Position numbers and translations under genes: made by a program. A model generated the notes under the pieces. The model did not search any database. It was not told the origin of the DNA and saw only the letters and a program-made list of their open reading frames with translations. This document shows, one piece after another, positions 36,279 to 45,369 of a DNA stretch of 64,000 nucleotides. Origin of the DNA: Thalassobius sp002708925 (GTDB taxonomy: Bacteria; Pseudomonadota; Alphaproteobacteria; Rhodobacterales; Rhodobacteraceae); NCBI RefSeq assembly GCF_049803795.1, contig NZ_JBNAGJ010000007.1, positions 62,001 through 126,000 on the forward strand, given 5' to 3'. Every line of letters begins with the position of its first letter. The first letter of the stretch is position 1.

Positions 36279-37144
36279 TTCAGCTGATCATCGGAGGCAT
36301 TGCCTCGGGGTGTATCTATGGGCTGGTGGCCCTGGGGTTCGTCCTGATTTACAAGGCAACCGAGGGTGTGAACTTTGCCCAGGGGGATATGATGATGCTG
36401 GGGGCCTTTGTGGCCCTGGGCCTGGTCAATTCCGATTACGGGGCCTTGCCCTTTGTGCCTGGCATCATTCTGGCGGCTTTCGTCATGGGCGGCGTCGGCT
36501 ATGGCGTGGACCGTTTCGTAGTGCGAAAGATCTTTGGTCAGCCGCATTTTGCGCTGGTTATTCTGACGATCGCGATGGGATTCGTGTTCCGCTTTGTCGC
36601 CGGTTCGATCTGGGGTTTCACGCCGCTGGTGCTGGAAACCCCCTTTGCCGGCAACACGCTGAATATCGGCGGGATCATCATCGGCTATGAGGACATCACC
36701 ACGATCATTGTCACGGCCCTGCTGACGCTGGCGCTGTGGGCGTTTTTTCAGTTCACCAAGCTGGGGCTGGCCGCGCAGGCGGCCTCGCAGAACCAGATGG
36801 CTGCCTATATCGTGGGGGTGCCGGTGCATCGGGTGAACTCGATGATCTGGGCGCTGTCGGGGGGTGTTTCGACGATTGCCGGGGTTCTTTATGCCTCGAA
36901 AGGGGCGATTGACCCGAATATCGGCCTGCTGGGGATCAAAGCCTTTGCGGCCGCGGTCATCGGCGGTTTCGGCAGCCTGCCGGGGGCACTGCTGGGCGGG
37001 ATCCTGATCGGTGTGGTCGAGCCCATCGCGGCCCGATACCTGCCTGCGGGTTTCAGCCAGATGAGCCCCTATATCATCATGCTAGCCGTGCTGGTCACAC
37101 GTCCGAACGGACTGTTTGCCCAGATCTACGCCAAGAAGGTCTGA
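36269..37144 (+). CDS. livH: Branched-chain amino-acid-type ABC transporter permease LivH
   Basis: This 291-residue membrane protein has about eight hydrophobic segments and the LivH signatures: LIIGGIASGCIYGLVALGFVLIYKAT at the start, FAQGDMMMLGAF, and the EAA-like loop with GLRA-type sequence replaced by AAQAASQNQMAAYIVGVPVHRVNSMIWALSG. The ribosome binding site is CGGAGGG. Transporters of this HAAT family also carry aromatic, aliphatic and dicarboxylic acids, and the neighbours (acyl-CoA ligase, acyl-CoA dehydrogenase) suggest a carboxylic acid rather than an amino acid as cargo. Confidence 0.9.
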   Translation: MELIQLIIGGIASGCIYGLVALGFVLIYKATEGVNFAQGDMMMLGAFVALGLVNSDYGALPFVPGIILAAFVMGGVGYGVDRFVVRKIFGQPHFALVILTIAMGFVFRFVAGSIWGFTPLVLETPFAGNTLNIGGIIIGYEDITTIIVTALLTLALWAFFQFTKLGLAAQAASQNQMAAYIVGVPVHRVNSMIWALSGGVSTIAGVLYASKGAIDPNIGLLGIKAFAAAVIGGFGSLPGALLGGILIGVVEPIAARYLPAGFSQMSPYIIMLAVLVTRPNGLFAQIYAKKV

Positions 37145-37148
37145 GCCA

Positions 37149-38243
37149 ATGAAAGTTATCTTCAAGACAAGTTACGACAACGACATCGACCTGCACGAGG
37201 ATTGGTGGGCGCGGGGTAAAATCATCCTGCTGGTGGCCTTTATGGCGGCGCTGCCGTTCTTTGCCGGGGAATATTACCTGGCCGAGATCACCAACACGCT
37301 GATCTGGTCTTTGGCGGGGATGGGGCTGATGCTGCTGGTGGGGCACACCGGGCAGGCCAGCCTGGGACACGCGGCCTTTCTGGCGATTGGGGCCTATACG
37401 GATGCGGCGCTGATGAATATCGGCGTGCCGTGGGTGATTGCCTTTCCGCTGGCGGGGATCGCGGCCGGGGTGTTTGGCGCCATCGTCGCCATTCCGGCGG
37501 TGCGCATGTCCGGCATCTATCTGGCCATCGCCACGCTGGCGCTGTTCGTCATCGTTGAGGAACTGATCATCGTGGCCGAGCCCATCACCGGCGGTGTCGG
37601 CGGGATATTCGCGCCCTCGATCACCATTCTGGGCGTGGATTTTGACCGCTATGCCAATCTGAATAACTTCTACTGGCTGTGCCTGGCCGTGGTGGTTCTG
37701 GTGACCTGGCTTTATGCCAACCTGATGCGCAGCCCTACCGGGCGCAGCTTCCTGGCCGTGCGCGATTCCGAGGTCTCGGCCCGCGCGCTGGGGATCAACA
37801 TCACGCGCACACGGTCTTTGGCCTTTGGTCTGTCCTGCGCGATGACAGGGCTGGCGGGCGCGCTGATGGGGCATTTCATTGCCTTCTTCAACTACGAGCT
37901 CTTCTCGGTCTTTATCTCGATCAACCTGCTGCTTGTGGTGACGATCGGGGGGCTGGGGTTCATCCAGGGGGCGTTCTTTGGGGCGATCCTGATCACGGCC
38001 GTGCCGCAGGTGATTGCCATCTTGCGCGATGGTCTGAAATCCAGCGCGGGGATTGATCTGTCGATGCCCGGTCTGGATACGCTGATCTTCTCGATTATCC
38101 TGGTGACGTTCATCATCTACGAGCCAACGGGCCTTTATGGGCGCTGGCTGAAGATCCGAGCCTGGTTCCAGCTGTTTCCGCTGGCGCGTCGTGACATGTT
38201 CCGCCGCCAGAAAACCTATCTGAAAACGGAGCGGATGAAATGA
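37149..38243 (+). CDS. livM: Branched-chain amino-acid-type ABC transporter permease LivM
   Basis: This 364-residue second permease has a typical LivM core: GHTGQASLGHAAFLAIGAYT, then GIYLAIATLALFVIVEELI, and the coupling loop with SPTGRSFLAVRDSEVSARALGINITR. It carries an N-terminal soluble extension (MKVIFKTSYDNDIDLHEDWW) and a basic C-terminal tail. The start at 37149 follows the livH stop by 4 bases. Its stop overlaps livG (ATGA). Confidence 0.9.
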   Translation: MKVIFKTSYDNDIDLHEDWWARGKIILLVAFMAALPFFAGEYYLAEITNTLIWSLAGMGLMLLVGHTGQASLGHAAFLAIGAYTDAALMNIGVPWVIAFPLAGIAAGVFGAIVAIPAVRMSGIYLAIATLALFVIVEELIIVAEPITGGVGGIFAPSITILGVDFDRYANLNNFYWLCLAVVVLVTWLYANLMRSPTGRSFLAVRDSEVSARALGINITRTRSLAFGLSCAMTGLAGALMGHFIAFFNYELFSVFISINLLLVVTIGGLGFIQGAFFGAILITAVPQVIAILRDGLKSSAGIDLSMPGLDTLIFSIILVTFIIYEPTGLYGRWLKIRAWFQLFPLARRDMFRRQKTYLKTERMK

Positions 38244-39010
38244 GCCTGCTAGAAGTAGACGATCTGGCCATCCATTTCGGCGGCGTGAAAGCCGTGGACG
38301 GGGTCAGCTTTACGGTCGAGGAAGGCGAGGTCTTCTCGATCATCGGGCCGAACGGCGCGGGGAAATCCACCATCTTCAACCTGATCTCGCGGTTCTACAA
38401 ACCGACCCGCGGCACGATCAAGTTCGATGGCAAGGACATCACCCACATGTCGGCGCATGATATCGGCCAACTGGGCATCGCGCGGACCTTCCAGAATATC
38501 GAGCTGTTCGACCACTCGACCGTTCTGGATAACCTGCTGATGGGGCGGCACACTCATCGCGGCACCAACTGGCTGCAAGACATGTGGTTCGTGCCCAAAT
38601 GCCGCCGCGAGGAACGTGGCCACCGGCAAAAGGTGGAAGAGGTGATCGAGTTTCTGGAGCTGGAAGCCTACCGCGAAAAGCTGATCGCCGGGCTGCCTTA
38701 TGGCGTCCGCAAGGTGGTGGAAATCGGCCGCGCGCTGGCCATGGGCCCCAAGATGATCCTGCTGGACGAGCCGGCCTCGGGCCTGTCCGTCGAAGAAAGC
38801 CAGGAGGTCGCCTATTGGGTCGAGGACATGCGCCGCGACATGGGGCTGACCGTGCTGATGGTGGAACATGACATGAAGCTGGTCACGCAGGTCAGCGACC
38901 GGGTGCTGGCTGTGGCCAATGGTCAGCCGCTGGCGATGGGCCTGCCGTCCGAGGTGCAATCGGATCCGCAGGTCAAAGCGGCCTATCTGGGAACGGAGGT
39001 GGACGCATGA
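38240..39010 (+). CDS. livG: ABC transporter ATP-binding protein LivG
   Basis: This 256-residue ATPase has Walker A GPNGAGKST, Walker B MILLDEPASGLS and the switch His in MVEHDMKLV. The signature region is degenerate: where LSGGQ-like sequence is expected it reads LPYGVRKVVEIGRALAMG, which is normal for LivG. It pairs with LivF to drive the LivHM permease. It overlaps livM and livF by 4 bases each. Confidence 0.92.
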   Translation: MSLLEVDDLAIHFGGVKAVDGVSFTVEEGEVFSIIGPNGAGKSTIFNLISRFYKPTRGTIKFDGKDITHMSAHDIGQLGIARTFQNIELFDHSTVLDNLLMGRHTHRGTNWLQDMWFVPKCRREERGHRQKVEEVIEFLELEAYREKLIAGLPYGVRKVVEIGRALAMGPKMILLDEPASGLSVEESQEVAYWVEDMRRDMGLTVLMVEHDMKLVTQVSDRVLAVANGQPLAMGLPSEVQSDPQVKAAYLGTEVDA

Positions 39011-39774
39011 CCAAGGTTCTGGACATCCGCAATGTGGAAACCTTCTATGGCGCGATCATGGCGCTGCGCGGGGTCTCGCTTGAGGTGAACGAGGGCGAGA
39101 TCGTCACCATCCTGGGCGCCAACGGTGCGGGCAAAACCACTCTGATGAAGACGATCAGCGGGTTGATGGACCCCGAAAAGGGCAACATCGAATTCAACGG
39201 CGTGGACATCGTCGGCAAACAGCCCGATCAGATCGTCCGCATGGGCCTGGCCCACGTCCCCGAAGGGCGCGAGGTCTTCCCCTATCTGACCATCGAGGAA
39301 AACCTGAAAATGGGCGCCTATGCCCGCAAAGGCGTGGATCTGCGCGACGATATTGCTCTGGTCTATGAATATTTCCCGATCCTCAAGGAGCGGCGCAATC
39401 AGTCCGCGGGGTTCTTATCGGGGGGGCAGCAGCAGATGCTGGCGATCGGGCGCGGCCTGATGGCCAAGCCCAAACTGATGCTGCTGGACGAGCCCTCTTT
39501 GGGTCTGTCACCCCTGCTGACGCAGGAAATCTTTACCATCATCAAACGTCTGAATGCCGAACAGAAGGTCACGATGCTGCTGGTTGAACAGAATGCCAAT
39601 GTCGCGCTGCACACGGCGCATCAGGGCTATGTTCTGGAAATGGGCCGGATCGTGATGGCGGGCAGCTGCGAAGAGCTGCGCGCCTCGGACGATATCCAGG
39701 AGTTCTACCTGGGTCGTCAGGAAGAATCCCAGCGCGGTCAGAAGCGCTGGAAACGGCGTAAGACGTGGAGGTAA
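39007..39774 (+). CDS. livF: ABC transporter ATP-binding protein LivF
   Basis: This 255-residue ATPase has Walker A GANGAGKTT, signature LSGGQQQMLAIGRGLM and Walker B LMLLDEPSLGLSP, with the LivF-typical HVPEGREVFPYLTIEENL. It ends in an unusual strongly basic tail (EESQRGQKRWKRRKTWR), about 20 residues longer than ordinary LivF proteins. The tail may bind the ligase encoded next or RNA/membrane; that is speculation. The ligase gene starts 4 bases after its stop. Confidence 0.92.
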   Translation: MTKVLDIRNVETFYGAIMALRGVSLEVNEGEIVTILGANGAGKTTLMKTISGLMDPEKGNIEFNGVDIVGKQPDQIVRMGLAHVPEGREVFPYLTIEENLKMGAYARKGVDLRDDIALVYEYFPILKERRNQSAGFLSGGQQQMLAIGRGLMAKPKLMLLDEPSLGLSPLLTQEIFTIIKRLNAEQKVTMLLVEQNANVALHTAHQGYVLEMGRIVMAGSCEELRASDDIQEFYLGRQEESQRGQKRWKRRKTWR

Positions 39775-39778
39775 CGCG

Positions 39779-41626
39779 ATGATGAACACCGATATGATCA
39801 TCCCGGCCGACGCGCCGATCACCATGGATGGTTGCGACACTGTGGTAAAACTGTGGGCCAAGCGCTGCCATGAACTGGGCAGCAAAACCGCCCACCGTGA
39901 AAAGGAACTGGGCGTCTGGCAATCCTACAGCTGGACGGACTATTTCAACGGTGCGCGCAATGCGGCGCTGGGGCTGCTGGCCATGGGGCTGGAGCGCGGT
40001 CAGCCCGTGCAGATCCTGTCCGAGGACCGGCGCGAATGGCTGTATGTGGATCTGGGCGTTGCGGCGGTGGGGGGCATTCCCTCGGGGGTCTATACCACCG
40101 ATGCCGCCAGCCAGCTGGCCTATCTGGTCAACGATTCCGGCGCGCCGTTCCTGTTCGTGGAAAATGACGAACAGCTGGATAAATTCCTTGAGGTCCGCGA
40201 CCAGATGCCAGGCCTGAAAAAGGTCATCGTCTTTGACCGCGACGGGCTGGCGACTTTCAGCGATCCGATGGTGATGTTCTGGGACGAGCTGATGGAGATG
40301 GGCGAGGCCGAGGCCAAGGCGCATCCCAAACGCTTTGTGCAAGAGCTGGAGAAATCCAAACCCGAAGATCCGCGGATGCTGATCTATACCTCGGGCACCA
40401 CGGGGCCGCCCAAAGGGGCGATCATCACGCATCGCAATGTTGTCTTTCAGATGTTCGCGGGCGAGCAGACGATCGAATTTGAACAAACGGACGAGCTGCT
40501 GTGTTTCTTGCCGCTGTGTCACGTGTTGGAACGTCTGATTTCCGTGGAATTCCCGATCTTTGCGGGCTGCAAGGTGAACTTTGCCGAAAGCCCCGAAACG
40601 GTGTTCGACAACCTGCGCGAGGTCAGCCCGCATTCCTTTACCGGGGTGCCGCGGATCTGGGAAAAGGTCTATAGCCGGATCAGCATCATGCGGTCCGAGG
40701 CAGGCTGGGTCGGGCGCAAGGCGTTTGACTGGGCCATCGCAGCGGGCATGAAGAAAGCCCTGGCCAAGGAAGAAGGCAAACACCTGTCCCCCGGCGCTAA
40801 GCTGAACCTGTTCCTGGCCGATCTTCTGGTGCTGCGGAACCTGCGCCAATTGGTTGGCCTGCAACGCACGCGGCGCTGCACCACCGGGGCGGCGCCCATC
40901 TCGCCCGATCTGCTGCGCTGGTTCGAGGCCATCGGCGTGCACCTGCTGGAGGGCTTCGGGATGACCGAAACCTCAGGCGTGGCCACGGTCAACACGCTGG
41001 CGCATAATAAGATCAGCACGGTGGGGCAGGCCACCCCCGGCACACAGATCAAGATCTCGCCCGAAGGGGAAATCCTGGTGGGCGGCCCGGCGGTCTTTGG
41101 TGGGTATTGGAACAAGCCCGAAAAAACCGCCGAAACCATGACCGAGGATGGCTGGCTGCGCACCGGCGACGTGGGCCGCCTGGATAACGAGGGCAACCTG
41201 ACGATCACCGGCCGGATGAAGGACATCATCATCACCGCCGGCGGCAAAAACATCACCCCCGCTGAGATCGAAAGCAAACTGAAGTTCTCGCCCTATGTGT
41301 CGGATGCGGTGGTGATCGGGGACGCGCGCAAGTATCTGACATGCCTGATCATGATTGATCAGGAAAATGTTGAAAGGTTCGCACAAGAGCGTCAAATTCC
41401 TTATGCAGACTTCGCGTCGCTGACGCGGGCAAAGGAGGTGGTGGACCTGATCGGTCAGGTCGTAAGCGAGACCAACAAGGACTTCGCCCAGGTGGAACAG
41501 ATCAAGGATTTCCGTCTGATCGACATCCTGCTGACAGCCGAGGACGAAGAACTGACCCCCACCATGAAGCTCAAGCGGAACTACGTGAACACGCGTCACG
41601 CCGGCTTGATCGAAAGCATGTACTGA
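39779..41626 (+). CDS. Long-chain-type acyl-CoA synthetase (AMP-binding)
   Basis: This 615-residue adenylate-forming ligase has the P-loop YTSGTTGPPKGAIITH (from residue 203), the gate and adenine motifs EGFGMTETSG, the hinge TGDVGRLDNEGNLTITGRMKD and a C-terminal Lys in PTMKLKR. It activates a carboxylic acid to its CoA thioester. It lies between livF and the binding protein, so the imported acid is probably trapped as CoA ester at once. The length and ALNGA-like architecture fit the long-chain FACS group, also seen for aryl-alkanoic and isoprenoid acids. Confidence 0.9.
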   Translation: MMNTDMIIPADAPITMDGCDTVVKLWAKRCHELGSKTAHREKELGVWQSYSWTDYFNGARNAALGLLAMGLERGQPVQILSEDRREWLYVDLGVAAVGGIPSGVYTTDAASQLAYLVNDSGAPFLFVENDEQLDKFLEVRDQMPGLKKVIVFDRDGLATFSDPMVMFWDELMEMGEAEAKAHPKRFVQELEKSKPEDPRMLIYTSGTTGPPKGAIITHRNVVFQMFAGEQTIEFEQTDELLCFLPLCHVLERLISVEFPIFAGCKVNFAESPETVFDNLREVSPHSFTGVPRIWEKVYSRISIMRSEAGWVGRKAFDWAIAAGMKKALAKEEGKHLSPGAKLNLFLADLLVLRNLRQLVGLQRTRRCTTGAAPISPDLLRWFEAIGVHLLEGFGMTETSGVATVNTLAHNKISTVGQATPGTQIKISPEGEILVGGPAVFGGYWNKPEKTAETMTEDGWLRTGDVGRLDNEGNLTITGRMKDIIITAGGKNITPAEIESKLKFSPYVSDAVVIGDARKYLTCLIMIDQENVERFAQERQIPYADFASLTRAKEVVDLIGQVVSETNKDFAQVEQIKDFRLIDILLTAEDEELTPTMKLKRNYVNTRHAGLIESMY

Positions 41627-41627
41627 T

Positions 41628-41649
41628 CGCGCCTTTGAGGAGGGGCGCG
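41628..41649 (+). promoter_or_regulatory. Intercistronic hairpin before the Liv binding-protein gene
   Basis: CGCGCC (41628-41633) pairs with GGCGCG (41644-41649) around a 10-base loop that contains GAGGAG. No T run follows. It may protect a processed message so that the binding protein is made in excess over the membrane parts. Confidence 0.35.
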
Positions 41650-41686
41650 GCCAGAACCTAAATGTACCAATGGGAGGAATAAACCA

Positions 41687-42853
41687 ATGAAAGCATTCAA
41701 GACCCTTGCCGCTGTTGCGGCGCTGTCCCTGGGGCTTGGCGCCCCCGCGATGGCCGAAGACGGTGTCAGCGACACCGAAATCAAACTGGGCGGCGCGCAT
41801 GACCTGTCAGGCATTTTCGCGCCCTTCTCGGTGCCTGCGGTGAAAGCGGCGCAGCTCTATTTCGATGAGGTGAACGCGGCGGGCGGCGTCCATGGCCGCA
41901 AAATCACCTATATCGTCGAAGACCACGGCTATCAGGTGCCCAAGGCTGTTCAGGCCGCTAACAAATTGGTGAACCGCGATAAGGTGTTCGCCATGCTGCT
42001 GAACCTGGGCACGCCCACCAACATCGCCATGTTCAAACTGCTGGAGCCCAAAGGCATCCCGAATGTCAGCCCGCTGACCTCGGCGCGTCAGATGGTGAAC
42101 CCGCCCGCCCCGTGGAAATTTGCGGGCACGGCCTCTTACTATGATGCGGTCAAGGCCGGCACGGAATACATGGCCACGGATATGGGGGTGAAAACCTTCT
42201 GCCTGATGTATCTGCCCACTGATTTTGGCAAGGAAATCGAGATGGCCGTAAAGGAAGGCGTGGCCGCCTCGGGGGCCAGCTTTGGCATCGAAACCCAGCA
42301 TAAACCCGATGAGACCGATTTCACCGGCGCGCTGGGTAAGGTGAAGGCAGCTGGCTGTAACACCGTGGGCCTGGCCCTGGGCGTTAGCCAGACGATCAAC
42401 GTCGTCGCGACGGCCAATAAGCTGGGGATCGACGTGGATTTCCTGCTCAGCAATGCGGGGTTCCATACCGTTGTGGCCAAGGGGCTGGCGGCTCAGGGCG
42501 TGATGGGCGGTGTCTATGCCGCAGCAGGCTGGCAGGATCTGGAGGCCCGCATGGGCAACCCGACCGTCGCCAAATGGGTGAAATCCTACACCGATGCCAC
42601 CGGCGAGAAATTCCCCGGCACCGGCGCTCTGCTGGGCCGTTCGGCGGCTGAACTGATCGTGGCCGGCTTTGAGGCCGCAGGCCCTGATCTGACCCGCGAA
42701 AGCTTTATCGCGGCGATGGAAACCCTGCAATTCGCCGACGAGGTTGCCGGGAATAACGTCAACATGTCCGCTGACAACCATGTCGCCGCCACCGAGATCT
42801 TCATCTCGGCTGTGGAAAATGGCAGCTGGAAACTGATGAAGACCCTCAAGTGA
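41687..42853 (+). CDS. Periplasmic binding protein of the Liv-type transporter
   Basis: This 388-residue protein has a clear Sec signal (residues 1-23, cleaved at AMA-EDG) and a type-I periplasmic-binding fold (LGGAHDLSGIFAPFSVPAVKAAQLYFDEVNAAGG..RKITYIVEDHGYQVPKAVQAANKLVN). It belongs to the LivK/LivJ family and delivers the substrate to LivHMGF. It is placed after the ligase, with a GGGAGGA ribosome binding site, and is followed by a terminator hairpin. The ligand cannot be read from the sequence; the enzymes around suggest an aliphatic or aryl-alkanoic acid. Confidence 0.9.
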   Translation: MKAFKTLAAVAALSLGLGAPAMAEDGVSDTEIKLGGAHDLSGIFAPFSVPAVKAAQLYFDEVNAAGGVHGRKITYIVEDHGYQVPKAVQAANKLVNRDKVFAMLLNLGTPTNIAMFKLLEPKGIPNVSPLTSARQMVNPPAPWKFAGTASYYDAVKAGTEYMATDMGVKTFCLMYLPTDFGKEIEMAVKEGVAASGASFGIETQHKPDETDFTGALGKVKAAGCNTVGLALGVSQTINVVATANKLGIDVDFLLSNAGFHTVVAKGLAAQGVMGGVYAAAGWQDLEARMGNPTVAKWVKSYTDATGEKFPGTGALLGRSAAELIVAGFEAAGPDLTRESFIAAMETLQFADEVAGNNVNMSADNHVAATEIFISAVENGSWKLMKTLK

Positions 42854-42861
42854 CGGTCCTG

Positions 42862-42894
42862 GCGGGGCGGCGCAGACCGCCCCGCACTGCTTTT
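42862..42894 (+). terminator. Terminator-like hairpin after the Liv binding-protein gene
   Basis: GCGGGGCGG (42862-42870) pairs perfectly with CCGCCCCGC (42877-42885) around a 6-base loop, followed by ACTGCTTTT. The downstream acyl-CoA dehydrogenase has its own GGAGG site and may depend on read-through. Confidence 0.65.
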
Positions 42895-42935
42895 CCCGAC
42901 AATCGAATGCCTGTGCTCAGACCGGAGGTGCCCCC

Positions 42936-44087
42936 GTGCTGAAACGAACGATCTATGACGAAGAACACGAGATTTTCCGCCAATCCGTCCGCAAATGGGC
43001 CGAAACCGAGGTCTTCCCCCATGGCCAGACCTGGCGCGCAGACGGCTGCGTCAGCGCCGAGGTCTGGAAAAAGGCCGGCGCGCAGGGGTTCTTGTGCATG
43101 TATGCGGATGAAGAATACGGCGGCCTGGGTCTGGACGATTTCCGCTATGACATGATCCTGGCCGAGGAAATTAACCCGCGCGAGCCGGGTTTTTTCATCG
43201 CGCTGCATAACCGGATCGTGGGGCCGTATCTGCACAAACTGGGCACCCCAGAGCAAAAGAAACGCTTCTTGCCCGGCGTGGTATCGGGCGACACCGTTCT
43301 GGCTATCGCCATGACGGAACCGGGCACCGGATCGGACCTGGGCGGCGTGAAAACCCGCGCGGTGGATATGGGCGATCACTGGCTGCTGAATGGCTCGAAA
43401 ACCTATATCTCAAATGGGATTCTGGCGGGGCTGATCGTCGTGGCCGCCCGCACCGGCGCAGGCCACCAGATCGGGCTGTTCCTGGTCGAGGACGGGATGC
43501 AGGGGGTTTCCCGTGGCCGAAACCTGAAGAAAATGGGCCTGCGCTCGCAGGACACGGCCGAGCTGTTCTTCGATGACGTGAAAGTGCCCAAGCAAAACGT
43601 GCTGGGCGATCCGCACAAAGGCTTCAAGGCGATGATGATGAACCTGGCCGAAGAACGCATCATCGGCGCGCTGGGGTTCATGGCGCGGGCAGAGCACGCC
43701 TTCAATATCACGATGGACTATATTCAGAACCGCCGCGCCTTTGGCCAGCCGATCGGCACGTTTCAGAACTCACGGTTCAAAATGGCTTCGATGCGCACCG
43801 AACTGGATGCCGGCTGGGCGCTGACAGATCACTGCGTACGCGAACATCTAAGCGGCGCGCTGTCCGCGGAAATGGCCGCCGAGGCGAAACTCTTCACCTC
43901 AGAAGTCGAAGGCCGCGTGGTCGATGAATGTGTTCAACTGCACGGCGGCGCGGGGTATATGGAAGAATACGAAATCTCTCGCCTCTACAGCGACGCCCGC
44001 ATCAGCCGCATCTATGCGGGCACCTCGGAGATCATGCGCGAAATCATCGGCCGGGGCCTTGGCCTGGATGAAAGAAGCCGTAACTAA
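42936..44087 (+). CDS. Acyl-CoA dehydrogenase (LCAD/IVD-type catalytic base)
   Basis: This 383-residue flavoenzyme starts with a GTG after CGGAGG and has the usual ACAD parts: AMTEPGTGSDLGG, WLLNGSKTYISNG, and RAFGQPIGTFQ. At the C-terminus it reads IYAGTSEIM, so the Glu of medium-chain enzymes (YEGT) is Ala. Instead Glu253 in MARAEHAFN occupies the place of the base in long-chain and isovaleryl-CoA dehydrogenases. It makes the first double bond in oxidation of the imported acid, which suggests a long or branched substrate in keeping with the racemase-like gene nearby. Confidence 0.9.
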   Translation: MLKRTIYDEEHEIFRQSVRKWAETEVFPHGQTWRADGCVSAEVWKKAGAQGFLCMYADEEYGGLGLDDFRYDMILAEEINPREPGFFIALHNRIVGPYLHKLGTPEQKKRFLPGVVSGDTVLAIAMTEPGTGSDLGGVKTRAVDMGDHWLLNGSKTYISNGILAGLIVVAARTGAGHQIGLFLVEDGMQGVSRGRNLKKMGLRSQDTAELFFDDVKVPKQNVLGDPHKGFKAMMMNLAEERIIGALGFMARAEHAFNITMDYIQNRRAFGQPIGTFQNSRFKMASMRTELDAGWALTDHCVREHLSGALSAEMAAEAKLFTSEVEGRVVDECVQLHGGAGYMEEYEISRLYSDARISRIYAGTSEIMREIIGRGLGLDERSRN

Positions 44088-44138
44088 GCGGGGCGCGCTG
44101 CGCGCGCACAGGATATCTCGGCCTGCGGCCTCGGAGAC

Positions 44139-44155
44139 GGGGCTGCGCCCCTTTT
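44139..44155 (+). terminator. Terminator after the acyl-CoA dehydrogenase gene
   Basis: GGGGC-TGC-GCCCC followed by TTTT, 52 bases after the stop. A second short GC hairpin (GGCC-TGC-GGCC at about 44120-44130) lies before it. The convergent purU gene ends at 44204. Confidence 0.65.
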
Positions 44156-44203
44156 GGCGCCCCCTTTCTTTGCTCTGAAAATACTCAGATTCCATCGCCT
44201 GCG

Positions 44204-45097
44204 TCAGCCCATGCGCTCGGAGGCGTAAGAACCGGGCGAGGCCGGGAACACCACTGTTTTATTACCATTGAGGAAAGCGCGGTGGTGAATATGGGCGTGC
44301 ACGGCGCGCGCCAGGACCGAGGCTTCGACATCGCGGCCCAGGCTGACGTAATCCTCGGGCGATTGGGCATGGGTCACGCGCACGGTGTCTTGCTCGATGA
44401 TCGGGCCTTCGTCCAGATCTGCCGTCACATAATGCGCGGTCGCTCCGATCAGTTTCACGCCGCGCTGATAGGCCTGTTTATAGGGGTTCGCCCCTTTGAA
44501 CGAGGGCAGGAACGAGTGGTGGATATTGATGATCCGCCCCGACATCTTCTGGCACATTTCATCCGAAAGCACCTGCATGTAGCGCGCCAGCACCACCAGC
44601 TCGGCGCCGCTGTCTTCGATGATGGCCATTTGCTGGGCTTCGGCCTGGGCTTTGTTGTCCTTTGTGACCTTGATGTAATGGAAGGGAATATCGTGGTTCA
44701 CCACGACCTTCTGATATTCCATATGGTTCGAGATCACGCCCACGATGTCGATCGGCAGCGCGCCGATCCGCCAGCGATACAGCAGATCGTTCAGGCAATG
44801 ACCAAAACGCGAGACCATCAGGATGACCTTCATCTTCTGGCTTTCGTCATGGAAGGCAAAGGCCATTTCGAACGCCTGGGCGGTTTGCGCAAAGGCCTCG
44901 GTCAGGCTGTCGATGCTGGCGCCTGTTTCCGACCGGAAGCTGATCCGCATGAAAAAGTTGCCGGTCTCGAAATCATCATACTGGGCCGAATCCGAAATGT
45001 TGCAGCCCTGCTTTGACAGAAAGGCGGCGATGGCGGCCACGACGCCTCGGGTGGATTTGCATTTCACGGTCAGAGCAAAGCTGTGCATCAAGGTCAT
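44204..45097 (-). CDS. purU: Formyltetrahydrofolate deformylase PurU
   Basis: This 297-residue enzyme splits 10-formyl-THF into formate and THF. It has an N-terminal ACT domain (about 5-80, STRGVVAAIAAFLSKQGCNI) for regulation by glycine or methionine, then a formyltransferase domain. The catalytic residues lie in IINIHHSFLPSFKG and the Asp in ADLDEGPIIEQD. It is transcribed leftward and converges on the acyl-CoA dehydrogenase gene. It also serves C1 balance during glycine or methylamine catabolism in this group of bacteria. Confidence 0.93.
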   Translation of the reverse strand: MTLMHSFALTVKCKSTRGVVAAIAAFLSKQGCNISDSAQYDDFETGNFFMRISFRSETGASIDSLTEAFAQTAQAFEMAFAFHDESQKMKVILMVSRFGHCLNDLLYRWRIGALPIDIVGVISNHMEYQKVVVNHDIPFHYIKVTKDNKAQAEAQQMAIIEDSGAELVVLARYMQVLSDEMCQKMSGRIINIHHSFLPSFKGANPYKQAYQRGVKLIGATAHYVTADLDEGPIIEQDTVRVTHAQSPEDYVSLGRDVEASVLARAVHAHIHHRAFLNGNKTVVFPASPGSYASERMG

Positions 45098-45369
45098 CCC
45101 TGGTCAGAAGTCATATCTTTCCAGCGGTATACGGCAGCGCATTCGGGGGGCAATGCCTTGATTGCGACTGTTTTGGGCGAAAATGCGGGGGGTGTGGAAA
45201 AAAGGGCGGACCAGGTTTCCGAAAGGCGACGTTTGACGCTTATTTTCCGGCAACGCGGGTTTGCGGTGTTCAGGGAACATGGCGGGATGGGGCGCGCAAA
45301 CCGGCCCGCCGCAGCCGGGGGCAGGGCGGGCCGGTCTGGATGATGCCTCGGGGACAGGACAGATGGGGA
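45098..45369 (-). other. Intergenic stretch with a large hairpin
   Basis: 272 bases between purU and the membrane-protein gene. ACCGGCCCGCC (45300-45310) pairs perfectly with GGCGGGCCGGT (45325-45335) around a 14-base loop. Read leftward it follows the membrane-protein stop and could end its message, though only TTT follows. The rest should hold the purU promoter; I see no clear boxes. Confidence 0.45.

Noticed and set aside
42936..44087. Acyl-CoA dehydrogenase with missing catalytic Glu (IYAGTSEIM)
   Set aside because: Glu253 occupies the alternative base position of long-chain and isovaleryl-CoA dehydrogenases, so the enzyme is probably active.
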